From contig NZ_CP043568.1 in assembly GCF_014076415.1 (NCBI RefSeq), positions 62,001 to 126,000 on the forward strand: a stretch of 64,000 bases of DNA, given 5' to 3'. Within the stretch, counting starts at the first letter, position 1. The number at the start of each line of letters is the position of its first letter. Of the stretch, positions 43,588-50,974 are shown piece by piece. Origin of the DNA: Comamonas testosteroni. GTDB lineage: Bacteria; Pseudomonadota; Gammaproteobacteria; Burkholderiales; Burkholderiaceae_C. The translations under genes were made by a program, and so were the position numbers. The notes under the pieces are model-generated. The model was not told the DNA's origin, did not search any database, and saw only the letters and a program-made list of their open reading frames with translations.

Positions 43588-44079
43588 ATGATCCAGCACG
43601 ACATCACTCCTGCCCTTGAAACCTCACGTTCCTTTGCGCGCTCATTGCCCATGGCTTTGCTCAAGGCCCGCGAGGCGGTCATGGTGCGCTTTCGTCCCTC
43701 GCTGCGTGCGCATGGCCTGACCGAGCAGCAATGGCGCGTGCTGCGCATCATGTGGGTGGCCGACAAGCGCCTGCGTCCCATGGAGCTGTCGCAGCTGACC
43801 TTCATCAGCATGCCCAGTCTCTCGCGCCTGCTCAAGACGCTGGAAGGACGCCTGCTCATCAAGCGCGGCCGCCATGTAGCCGATCTGCGGGGCTCCGAGT
43901 TTGCCCTCACGCCAGCCGGCCAGGAGATGGTGGCCCAGATCGTGCCGCACTTCGAGACCATCTACACCGAGATCGAGGCGCAACTGGGCAGCGCCGAGAG
44001 CGAGCAGCTGTTCCGCATCCTCGAGCATGTGGTGCAAAGCCTGGGCCTGCCCGGCGAAGACGAGCTGGGCCAGGACTGA
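43588..44079 (+). CDS. MarR-family regulator, HpaR-like
   Basis: A 163-residue winged-helix regulator. SLPMALLKAREAVMVRFRPSLRAHGLTEQQWRVLRIMW is the HpaR signature, then FISMPSLSRLLKTLEGRLLIKRG and GSEFALTPAGQEMVAQI form the DNA-binding wing. HpaR represses homoprotocatechuate (4-hydroxyphenylacetate) degradation genes in other bacteria and is often near them, but no hpa genes are in this window. It may act elsewhere. It starts 119 bp after dadA on the same strand; the exonuclease gene follows 26 bp later. Confidence 0.88.
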   Translation: MIQHDITPALETSRSFARSLPMALLKAREAVMVRFRPSLRAHGLTEQQWRVLRIMWVADKRLRPMELSQLTFISMPSLSRLLKTLEGRLLIKRGRHVADLRGSEFALTPAGQEMVAQIVPHFETIYTEIEAQLGSAESEQLFRILEHVVQSLGLPGEDELGQD

Positions 44080-44105
44080 GGCGCCGGCCACGGCACAATG
44101 CAGTC

Positions 44106-44747
44106 ATGAGTGCTGCGATCGCCGTCATCGACTTTGAAACCACGGGCATGACGCCCGCCCAGGGCGCCAGGGCCACCGAGGTGGCCATCGTGCTGCTGGA
44201 GCAGGGTCGCGTGGTGGACCGTTTCCAGAGCCTGATGCAGACCGGGGCCTGGGTCTCGCCCTTCATCACCGAACTCACCGGTATCACCAACGCCATGCTG
44301 CGCACGGCGCCGCCCGCCGCCGAGGTGATGCGCGATGCGGCCCGCTTTGTGGGCGGCGCGCCCATGGTGGCCCACAACGCATCGTTCGACAGCAAGTTCT
44401 GGCAGGCCGAGCTGGCGCTGGCGGGCGAAGCCGCCCCCCAGCTGTTTGCCTGCACCGTGCTGCTGTCGCGCCGCATCTATCCCCAGGCGCCCAGTCACAG
44501 CCTGGGCAATCTGGCGCGTTATCTGCACCTGCCTTCCACGGGGCGTGCCCACCGGGCGCTGGCCGATGCCGAGATGGCGGCGGCCCTGCTGGCCCGCATG
44601 CAGCAGGACCTGTGCGAGCGCCATGCCCTGCCCTGGCCCGAACATGCGCTGCTGATGCAGCTGCAACGCTGCAGCAAGGCCAAGGTCGGCGGCTGGCTGG
44701 CGCAGCAAGCCGGTCAGGGGCTGCTGGCAGCCCAGACCCAGGATTGA
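44106..44747 (+). CDS. DEDDh 3'-5' exonuclease (DnaQ-like)
   Basis: A 213-residue exonuclease. The three Exo motifs of the DEDDh class are intact: VIDFETTGM (Asp/Glu), VAHNASFDSKFW (Asp) and TGRAHRALADAEMAAALL (His and Asp). It resembles the exonuclease domain of DNA polymerase III epsilon, or stand-alone PolC-like exonucleases of Proteobacteria. The substrate could be DNA or RNA. It has no polymerase domain. It starts 26 bp after the MarR stop. Confidence in family is high, in role low. Confidence 0.88.
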   Translation: MSAAIAVIDFETTGMTPAQGARATEVAIVLLEQGRVVDRFQSLMQTGAWVSPFITELTGITNAMLRTAPPAAEVMRDAARFVGGAPMVAHNASFDSKFWQAELALAGEAAPQLFACTVLLSRRIYPQAPSHSLGNLARYLHLPSTGRAHRALADAEMAAALLARMQQDLCERHALPWPEHALLMQLQRCSKAKVGGWLAQQAGQGLLAAQTQD

Positions 44748-44943
44748 TGAAGATTTGGCCTGCAGGCCTTTTCAATCCTGCGTCAGAAGCTATCAAAATT
44801 GAAGACTCTGGCCTTAAGCCCTTACGGATTGTGACCGGCAAGGTTCAAGTTGATAATTGATCAAGTCCTGCAGATGCTCCTTGTATCTGCTGATCTTGAA
44901 CCGTGGCGCGCCGTTGTGGTCGCTGACTTGAGCTCTGAATTTC

Positions 44944-45468
44944 GTGAACTCCGCCTTGCCTACCTCCGTCCTGCGTTCGGCCTTGCCTTTCTCGCAGCGC
45001 GAATTTCGCGATGCGCTGGGGCAATTTGCCACCGGCGTGACCATCATCACGGCGCGCAGTGCAGAGGGCCATGCGGTGGGCTCCACGGTCAGCTCCTTCA
45101 ACGCACTGTCGTTGGCGCCCTCGCTGGTGTTATGGAGCCTGGGTCTGAAGGCCAACTCACTGCCCGTGTTCCGGCACTGCACGCATTACGCGATCCATGT
45201 GCTGGCGGCTTCGCAAAAGCCGCTGGCCGAGCTGTTTGCGCGCAAGGGTGCGGACCGTTTCAGCCATACGCCGCATCATGACTCCGAGCATGGCGTGCCG
45301 CTGCTGGAGGGCTGCAGCGCGGTCTTCGAGTGCCGCAATCTGCGCCAGCATGAGGAGGGCGATCATCTGCTCTTCATTGGCGAGGTGGATCGCTGCGAGC
45401 ACCATACCGACCGCGCACCGCTGCTCTACCACTCTGGCCATATGCACGCCCACGGCTTCGTCAAATGA
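44944..45468 (+). CDS. Flavin reductase domain protein
   Basis: A 174-residue FMN-binding split-barrel protein of the flavin:NAD(P)H reductase family. FRDALGQFATGVTIITARSAEGHAVGSTVSSFNALSLAPSLVLWSL is the classic start, with HYAIHVLAASQKPLAELFARKG and LFIGEVDRCEH. It supplies reduced flavin to two-component monooxygenases. The start is a GTG, with no ATG nearby. It is followed 131 bp later by a TauD-type dioxygenase, not the usual flavin monooxygenase partner. The partner is unknown. Confidence 0.87.
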   Translation: MNSALPTSVLRSALPFSQREFRDALGQFATGVTIITARSAEGHAVGSTVSSFNALSLAPSLVLWSLGLKANSLPVFRHCTHYAIHVLAASQKPLAELFARKGADRFSHTPHHDSEHGVPLLEGCSAVFECRNLRQHEEGDHLLFIGEVDRCEHHTDRAPLLYHSGHMHAHGFVK

Positions 45469-45546
45469 AGCCGGATGCCGACTGGGAGCCCTACCTAGTC
45501 GGCTTGAACGATACCGATCTCCAAGGCTCGCCCTAGATTGCCCCCA

Positions 45547-45565
45547 GACCTGAGTGCGTCAGGTC
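45547..45565. promoter_or_regulatory. Inverted repeat before the TauD gene
   Basis: Perfect GACCTGA and TCAGGTC arms with a 5-bp spacer, 35 bp before the dioxygenase start; a candidate operator. Confidence 0.45.
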
Positions 45566-45599
45566 AGAGGACAGTGTTGCAACGCTTTGGAGACAGATC

Positions 45600-46511
45600 A
45601 TGATCGATTGCGAAGACAGGCCGGCCCATACCCAGCTCAAGGTGGCCACGGCAAGCGGGACGGGGATCGAGCTCAGGCGCATCTCTCCCGCCATAGGCGT
45701 GGAGGTCTCGGGCATAGACCTGCGCCAGCCCGTGAGCGAGGAGCAGGCGCGCGAGCTGCGTCAGGCACTGGTGGCACACAAGGTGCTGGTGTTTCGCGAG
45801 CAGAACATCACGCCTGCCCAGCAGGTGGCATTTGCGCGCCGCTTCGGCGAGCTGGAGCTGCATCCGGTATTTCCCCATCACCCCGACCACGCCGAGCTGG
45901 TGCTGCTGGGCGGCAACAGCAAGATCCCGGGCACCGAGAACGTCTATCACACCGATGTCTCCTGGCGCGAGACACCCTCCATGGCTTCGGTGCTGCGCTG
46001 CGTGGAATGCCCCGAGGTCGGCGGCGACACGGTCTGGATCAATATGGAGCAGGCCTACGAGCAGCTGCCCGAGACGCGCAAGCAGCAGATCGCCGGCCTG
46101 TATGCCGTGCATGACATCCTGCCCTCGTTCGGTGCGCGCATGACGCCCGCCGAGCAGGCCCAGGCCCGCGGCAAATACCCGCCCGTGGTGCACCCGGTGG
46201 TGCGCACCCACCCCGAAAGCGGCAAGAAGATTCTCTACGTCAACGAAACCTTCGTCACGCACTTTGCCAACTTCAGCTCGAACTTTGCCAGCTTCCGCTC
46301 GGCCAACGAAATTCATGCCCAGCAACAGGACCTGATGAACTATCTGCTGCGCCAGCCCGCGATTCCGGAATACCAGATGCGTCTGCACTGGGAGCCCAAC
46401 ACCATTGCCATGTGGGACAACCGCTCCACCCAGCATTACGCGATTCAGGACTATTTCCCGGCGGTGCGCCGCATGCATCGCGCCACGGTCGTGGGCGACA
46501 AACCGTTCTGA
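45600..46511 (+). CDS. TauD/TfdA family Fe(II)/2-oxoglutarate dioxygenase
   Basis: A 303-residue dioxygenase that couples substrate hydroxylation to 2-oxoglutarate decarboxylation. The iron ligands are in VYHTDVSWRE (HxD) and the distal STQHYAIQDYFP histidine; the 2-oxoglutarate-binding arginine lies in RRMHRATV. Family members degrade taurine, alkylsulfonates or phenoxyacetates. The subtype cannot be fixed from sequence. In this window a sulfonate role would feed the SorAB-like sulfite dehydrogenase, but the two loci are 30 kb apart. The ATG follows GGAGACAGATC. A hairpin palindrome follows its stop. Confidence 0.92.
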   Translation: MIDCEDRPAHTQLKVATASGTGIELRRISPAIGVEVSGIDLRQPVSEEQARELRQALVAHKVLVFREQNITPAQQVAFARRFGELELHPVFPHHPDHAELVLLGGNSKIPGTENVYHTDVSWRETPSMASVLRCVECPEVGGDTVWINMEQAYEQLPETRKQQIAGLYAVHDILPSFGARMTPAEQAQARGKYPPVVHPVVRTHPESGKKILYVNETFVTHFANFSSNFASFRSANEIHAQQQDLMNYLLRQPAIPEYQMRLHWEPNTIAMWDNRSTQHYAIQDYFPAVRRMHRATVVGDKPF

Positions 46512-46537
46512 GGCGCCCGCCGATCAAACTGGGTCGT

Positions 46538-46570
46538 GCAGGTGGTTTAACGCTGCGTTAAACCACCTGC
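46538..46570. promoter_or_regulatory. Palindromic hairpin upstream of gor, first
   Basis: GCAGGTGGTTTAAC and GTTAAACCACCTGC, 14-bp arms (15 with the next G-C pair), no T-run. It lies 26 bp after the TauD stop and 70 bp before the glutathione reductase start. Confidence 0.55.
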
Positions 46571-46589
46571 GGCAGTCTTGTCTTGTAGA

Positions 46590-46618
46590 GTTCAAAGCAG
46601 CAAGCATCTGCTTTGAAC
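46590..46618. promoter_or_regulatory. Palindromic hairpin upstream of gor, second
   Basis: GTTCAAAGCAG and CTGCTTTGAAC, a perfect 11-bp stem with a 7-base loop, 22 bp before the gor ATG. Confidence 0.55.
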
Positions 46619-46640
46619 CTCCCAAACAGCGAGACAGAAC

Positions 46641-48005
46641 ATGCAGCAACAAGACTTTGATTACGACTTTCTGGTCATAGGCGGTGGCTCTGGCGGCGTG
46701 CGCGCCAGCCGTGTGGCAGCCGGTCTGGGGGCCCGTGTGGCTGTGGTGGAGGCAGCCCGGCTGGGCGGTACCTGCGTCAACGTGGGCTGCATTCCCAAGA
46801 AGCTGCTCAGCCATGCAGCGCATTTCAGCCAGCTGGCCGAGGAGGCCCGGGGCTTTGGCTGGCAGCTGGCGCAGCCCCAGTTCGACTGGCCCACGCTGAT
46901 TGCCAACAAGGACCGCGAAATCGAGCGCCTGAACAGCGTCTACGGCCGCATGCTGGCTGGGGCAGGCATTACCCTTGTCCACGGTCGTGCGGCGCTCTCG
47001 GGGCCGCATAGCGTGCTGGTGAATGGCCAGACCATCCATGCCCGCCATATCCTGATTGCAACGGGCGGAACGCCCAGCATGCCCGATATTCCAGGCGTGG
47101 AGCATGCCATCAGCTCCGACGAGGCCTTCCATCTGCCGCATCTGCCCAGGCGAGTGGTGGTCGTGGGCGGAGGCTATATCGCCGTGGAGTTCGCCTCCAT
47201 CTTCAACGGCCTGGGCGCCGAGACGACCCTGCTGCACCGCCGTCAGCAACTGCTGCGCGGCTTTGATGCAGACCTGGGTCTGCATCTGGGCCAGGAGATG
47301 GCTCAGCTGGGTGTGAGCTTTCGCTGGGGTGAAGAAATCCAGGCCATCAGCAAGCAGGCGGACGGCCTGCATCTGCAGCTCAAGAGCGGCGAGCAACTGG
47401 TCGTGGACTGCGTGATGTACGCCACGGGTCGCGTGCCCCTGATCGAAGGGCTGGGGCTGGAGGCTGCGGGTGTCAAGGTCAACGACAGGGGCGCCATCGA
47501 AGTGGACCAGCATTTCTGCAGCAATGTGCCCTCCATCCATGCCGTGGGCGATGTGGTCGATCGCATGGCTCTGACACCCGTGGCGCTGGCTGAGGGGACG
47601 GTGCTTGCCCATCATCTGTTCGGCCAGGGCGGCAAGAGTGCTCCCGACTACGAACTGGTGCCGACGGCGGTGTTTTCCCATCCGCAGGTGGGCACCGTGG
47701 GCCTGTCGGAGGAGGTGGCGCGCGAGCGCTTCGGTGCGGTGCAGGTTTTCCAGTCCGGCTTCAGGCCGCTGACCAACCGCATGGGGGCCGAGCCCGAGAA
47801 CGTCTTCCTCAAGCTCATCGTCTCCACGGCCGACCAGCGCGTGCGTGGCGTGCATATGGTGGGCGAGGGCGCGGGCGAGCTGATGCAGGGCTTTGCCGTG
47901 GCGCTGCAATGCGGCGCGACCAAGCAGCAGTTCGATTCGACCATAGGCATACACCCGACTGTGGCCGAGGAGCTGGTGACCATGCGGGAGCCGGTGCGGG
48001 AATGA
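46641..48005 (+). CDS. gor: Glutathione-disulfide reductase
   Basis: A 454-residue NADPH-dependent FAD enzyme that keeps glutathione reduced. The FAD-binding LVIGGGSGGVRASRVAAGLGARVAVVE is followed by the redox-active GGTCVNVGCIPKKL (Cys45, Cys50), and near the C-terminus FDSTIGIHPTVAEELVTMREP with the catalytic histidine. It works in the cytoplasm, supplying GSH that the GST at 448-1056 could use. It follows the TauD gene by 129 bp, with two hairpins in between, and has no obvious Shine-Dalgarno beyond GCGAGAC. Terminator follows. Confidence 0.96.
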   Translation: MQQQDFDYDFLVIGGGSGGVRASRVAAGLGARVAVVEAARLGGTCVNVGCIPKKLLSHAAHFSQLAEEARGFGWQLAQPQFDWPTLIANKDREIERLNSVYGRMLAGAGITLVHGRAALSGPHSVLVNGQTIHARHILIATGGTPSMPDIPGVEHAISSDEAFHLPHLPRRVVVVGGGYIAVEFASIFNGLGAETTLLHRRQQLLRGFDADLGLHLGQEMAQLGVSFRWGEEIQAISKQADGLHLQLKSGEQLVVDCVMYATGRVPLIEGLGLEAAGVKVNDRGAIEVDQHFCSNVPSIHAVGDVVDRMALTPVALAEGTVLAHHLFGQGGKSAPDYELVPTAVFSHPQVGTVGLSEEVARERFGAVQVFQSGFRPLTNRMGAEPENVFLKLIVSTADQRVRGVHMVGEGAGELMQGFAVALQCGATKQQFDSTIGIHPTVAEELVTMREPVRE

Positions 48006-48060
48006 GAAACGACCCCCGCGCGTTCGCTCTGTGGGGCGCGCAGGGCGAAACCGCAATGAA

Positions 48061-48084
48061 AAATGGGCCTTTTCAGGCCCATTT
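48061..48084. terminator. Bidirectional terminator between gor and minE
   Basis: AAATGGGCCT and AGGCCCATTT form a 10-bp stem with loop TTTC, flanked by AAAA and TTCTTA. Confidence 0.85.
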
Positions 48085-48126
48085 CTTATCCATCAAGCGT
48101 CATACGCTTGAAAGAGCGGGTCGGCT

Positions 48127-48393
48127 TCAGCCGCGTGCGGCATCCGGCAGCTCGATCTTGACTTCCAGAACCTCAAGGTTTTCCTGGCGCTCCAGCTGTA
48201 CCTTGATGTCATTGGGGTTGATGTCCACATACTTGGAAATCACGGCCATCAGCTCTTTTTGCAGAGCCGGAAGATAGTCGGGCTTGCCGCTTTCGCCGCC
48301 CACGCGCTCGCGCGCGAGAATGATCTGCAGACGCTCCTTGGCGACCGAAGCGGACTTCTTCTTCTCCCCGAGCAGAAACGACAACATGGACAT
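48127..48393 (-). CDS. minE: Cell division topological specificity factor MinE
   Basis: An 88-residue protein that drives the pole-to-pole oscillation of MinCD so the division site stays at midcell. [30 protein letters not shown] is the membrane-targeting and MinD-interacting N-terminus; the rest ([45 protein letters not shown]) is the topological specificity domain. Length matches the family (about 88). It is the last gene of minCDE, 5 bp after minD. Confidence 0.96.
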   Translation of the reverse strand: MSMLSFLLGEKKKSASVAKERLQIILARERVGGESGKPDYLPALQKELMAVISKYVDINPNDIKVQLERQENLEVLEVKIELPDAARG

Positions 48394-48398
48394 CAGGC

Positions 48399-49211
48399 TT
48401 ACCTCCCGCCAAACATGCGCTTGAAGAAACCGGGTTTGACGGCTTCGGTAAAGCGCATGGGTTTTTCTTCGCCCAGGAATCGGGCCACCACATCCTGATA
48501 GGCCTCGGCCACATCCGTGCCTTGCATATGCACGGCGGGAATGCCTTGGTTGGAGGCCTGGAGCACGGTTTCGGATTCGGGGATCACGCCGATCAGCTCG
48601 ATGCGCAGAATGTCCTGGATGTCCTCCAGCGACAGCATCTGGCCATCTTCCACGCGATTGGGGTTGTAGCGCGTGATCAGCAGATGTTCCTTGATGCGCT
48701 CGCCCTTGACCGCACGCTCCGTCTTGGAGCTGAGCATGCCCAGAATACGGTCGGAGTCACGCACCGACGAGACTTCGGGGTTGGTCACCACCAGGGCCTC
48801 TTCGGCATAGTGCATGGCCATCAGTGCACCGCTTTCAATGCCGGCGGGCGAGTCGCAGATGATGAACTCGAAGTCCATGGCGGACAGATCGTCCAGCACC
48901 TTCTTCACGCCTTCCTGCGTGAGGGCTTCCTTGTCTCGGGTCTGCGAAGCAGCCAGCACGAACAGGTTTTCGCACTGCTTGTCCTTGATCAGGGCCTGGT
49001 TCAGATTGGCCTCGCCCTGGATGACATTGATGAGGTCATAGACCACGCGGCGTTCGCAGCCCATGATCAGATCGAGATTGCGCAGACCCACATCGAAGTC
49101 AATCACTGCGGTCTTGTGGCCGCGCAGTGCGAGGCCGGATGCGAAGCTGGCGCTGGTGGTGGTCTTGCCGACACCGCCTTTGCCAGAGGTCACGACGACG
49201 ATTTTGGCCAT
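48399..49211 (-). CDS. minD: Septum site-determining ATPase MinD
   Basis: A 270-residue membrane-associated ATPase. [26 protein letters not shown] is the deviant Walker [33 protein letters not shown] the MinD switch region, [21 protein letters not shown] the Walker B area, and the C-terminal [12 protein letters not shown] an amphipathic membrane-targeting helix. It recruits MinC to the membrane and is released by MinE. It lies 58 bp downstream of minC and 5 bp before minE. The call is secure. Confidence 0.98.
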   Translation of the reverse strand: MAKIVVVTSGKGGVGKTTTSASFASGLALRGHKTAVIDFDVGLRNLDLIMGCERRVVYDLINVIQGEANLNQALIKDKQCENLFVLAASQTRDKEALTQEGVKKVLDDLSAMDFEFIICDSPAGIESGALMAMHYAEEALVVTNPEVSSVRDSDRILGMLSSKTERAVKGERIKEHLLITRYNPNRVEDGQMLSLEDIQDILRIELIGVIPESETVLQASNQGIPAVHMQGTDVAEAYQDVVARFLGEEKPMRFTEAVKPGFFKRMFGGR

Positions 49212-49269
49212 GTTTGCACGATTCCTTTAAGACAAATGGGGCAGGTTGATAGGGTGTCCGGTGTGTCTC

Positions 49270-50004
49270 TCATACCGGCTCGATGACGATTTTTTCTCCT
49301 TCCAGACGCACCTTGGCAGCTTTGCCGGCGACTTCTTTGGGGAGATCGGTTTCAATTGTGCGGTAGATACCTGCGATGGAAAGCAGTTGCGCCTCCATGC
49401 AAGTGCTAAAAATTCTTGCGCTGGTATTGCCGCTGGCCCCGGCCACGGCGCGGCCGCGCAGCGGCGCATAGACATGGACGTTGCCGTCTGCAATCACCTC
49501 GGCACCATAGCTGACCATGTCCAGAACCACAATGTCGGTGCCTTTGGCATAGACGCGCTGACCTGAGCGCAGCGGCCGGTCCACGATGACGGCATCGGCC
49601 AGCGGAGCAGGCACCTCGACCTCCACTTCGCGAATGATTTCGTGGATTTCCGGCTCGGCGCGGCGCGTCGGCATGGCATCGGGGGCTGCACTCAGACCAA
49701 GGGCCCTGGCTGCTTCCATCTGGGCCTCGCTGCCGCTGCGCACGGCAACGGGCACGGTGCGGTGGTTGCGCAGGGCCTCGATCAGGGCCGGGAAGTCGAT
49801 TTCTTCCTCTGCTTCGCGCACCTGGCTGAGGTCGATCAGCACGGGGTCGTTATCGAAGAAGTCCGGGTCGTCGGCAAGACGGCGTGCCAGATCCTGGGCC
49901 AGCGCCTGCATGTCGGTGCTGCGAAGTACCACGGAAAGCACCGGCAGTTGTGCGCTCTTGAGGTCAAAGCTGGGGCGCTCGGCGCCGGTCGATTCAACAG
50001 ACAT
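49270..50004 (-). CDS. minC: Septum site-determining protein MinC
   Basis: A 244-residue FtsZ inhibitor. The N-terminal domain (MSVESTGAERPSFDLKSAQLPVLSVVLRSTD to about residue 110) binds FtsZ; the C-terminal beta-helix (RPLRSGQRVYAKGTDIVVLDMVSYGAEVIADGNVHVYAPLRGRAVAGASGNTSARIF) binds MinD. The proline/acidic linker between them is moderately long. It is the first gene of minCDE. About 150 bp separate it from the divergent crotonase gene; this stretch holds the promoters of both and no other gene. Confidence 0.96.
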   Translation of the reverse strand: MSVESTGAERPSFDLKSAQLPVLSVVLRSTDMQALAQDLARRLADDPDFFDNDPVLIDLSQVREAEEEIDFPALIEALRNHRTVPVAVRSGSEAQMEAARALGLSAAPDAMPTRRAEPEIHEIIREVEVEVPAPLADAVIVDRPLRSGQRVYAKGTDIVVLDMVSYGAEVIADGNVHVYAPLRGRAVAGASGNTSARIFSTCMEAQLLSIAGIYRTIETDLPKEVAGKAAKVRLEGEKIVIEPV

Positions 50005-50153
50005 GGATGGGATCAGCGCACATCAGGTGCTCTATGAGGACGACAAAGTGTACCTGCCTACCGGCAAAAGATATGGTCACCGAGTGTTTGCACTGCAACA
50101 CTTGATGCACCTCAGAGGCCTCTGTTTGTGCAGGTCTGGATGAAAATACAGTC

Positions 50154-50903
50154 ATGTCTCCAGAGCTTTTGATCCAGGGCGCCTGTGCCAGCATCACCTT
50201 GCGCCGTCCCGAAGTTGCCAACAAACTGCTGCCCGAAGACCTGATCGTGCTGCGCCGTCAGATCGATGAGGTCAACGCCAGCCCTGCGGTGCTGGTGCTG
50301 ACGCTGCAGGCGGTGGGCAGGCATTTCTGCAGCGGCTACGACATTGGCGAGATTGCCAACAGCCAGAACGAGGGAAGCTCCTTCGGCGAAATGGTGGACG
50401 CCATAGAGAGCTGCCGCGCCGTGACGATTGCCGCCATCCAGGGCGGGGTGTTTGGCGGCGCCACCGATATGGCGCTGGCCTGCGATTTTCGCGTCGGCGG
50501 TGCCAACAGCCAGATGTTCATGCCTGCCGCGCGGCTGGGCCTGCATTTCTACCTCTCGGGCCTGGAGCGCTATGTGACCCGGCTGGGCCTGGATACGGCC
50601 AAGCGCCTGTTTCTGACCTGCGAGAAGCTGCAGGCCCAGGCCATGAAGGACTGCGGCTTTCTGACCGATCTGGTGGACGGCACCGATATCGGCGAGCGCG
50701 TGGCGCAGCTGCAGACCACGCTGTCCGGCATGGCGCCGCTGGCCTTGCTGGGCATGAAGAAACACCTCAACGCCATTGCCCGCGGCGTGCATGACAAGGC
50801 CGGCATCGATGCTGCCGTGCAGGCCACCATAGAGTCGGCTGATCTGAAGGAGGGCGGCGCGGCCTGGCGCGAAAAAAGAGCCGCCCGCTTTCAGGGGCAC
50901 TGA
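50154..50903 (+). CDS. Enoyl-CoA hydratase/isomerase family protein
   Basis: A 249-residue crotonase. The oxyanion hole segments are VGRHFCSGYDIGEIAN and AAIQGGVFGGATDMALACDFRVGGANSQMFMPAARLGLHFYLSG. The catalytic glutamates typical of hydratases are not clearly in place: the first Glu position reads GATDMAL and the later position is also different, so activity could be as an isomerase, hydrolase or decarboxylase. It is divergent from minC. A partial palindromic repeat lies just after its stop, then the convergent acyl-CoA ligase. Confidence 0.85.
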   Translation: MSPELLIQGACASITLRRPEVANKLLPEDLIVLRRQIDEVNASPAVLVLTLQAVGRHFCSGYDIGEIANSQNEGSSFGEMVDAIESCRAVTIAAIQGGVFGGATDMALACDFRVGGANSQMFMPAARLGLHFYLSGLERYVTRLGLDTAKRLFLTCEKLQAQAMKDCGFLTDLVDGTDIGERVAQLQTTLSGMAPLALLGMKKHLNAIARGVHDKAGIDAAVQATIESADLKEGGAAWREKRAARFQGH

Positions 50904-50915
50904 GCCCCAAGAAGG

Positions 50916-50966
50916 GACGGCATTCCTTTGCAAAGCGGTGGGGCCGCCCAGGCCCTTGCTCCGCGC
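50916..50966 (+). repeat. Comamonadaceae-type intergenic repeat, copy E (partial)
   Basis: GACGGCATTCC...GGGGCCGCCCAGGCCCTTGCTCC matches the 3' half of copy C (58561). It lies between two convergent genes. Confidence 0.65.
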
Positions 50967-50974
50967 CTGCCGCG

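Noticed and set aside
43588..44079. 4-hydroxyphenylacetate pathway because of the HpaR-like regulator
   Set aside because: No hpa catabolic genes lie nearby; the regulator alone cannot support the pathway.
46538..46570. Hairpin as a terminator of the TauD gene
   Set aside because: No T-tract follows the stem on either strand, so reported as a regulatory candidate instead.
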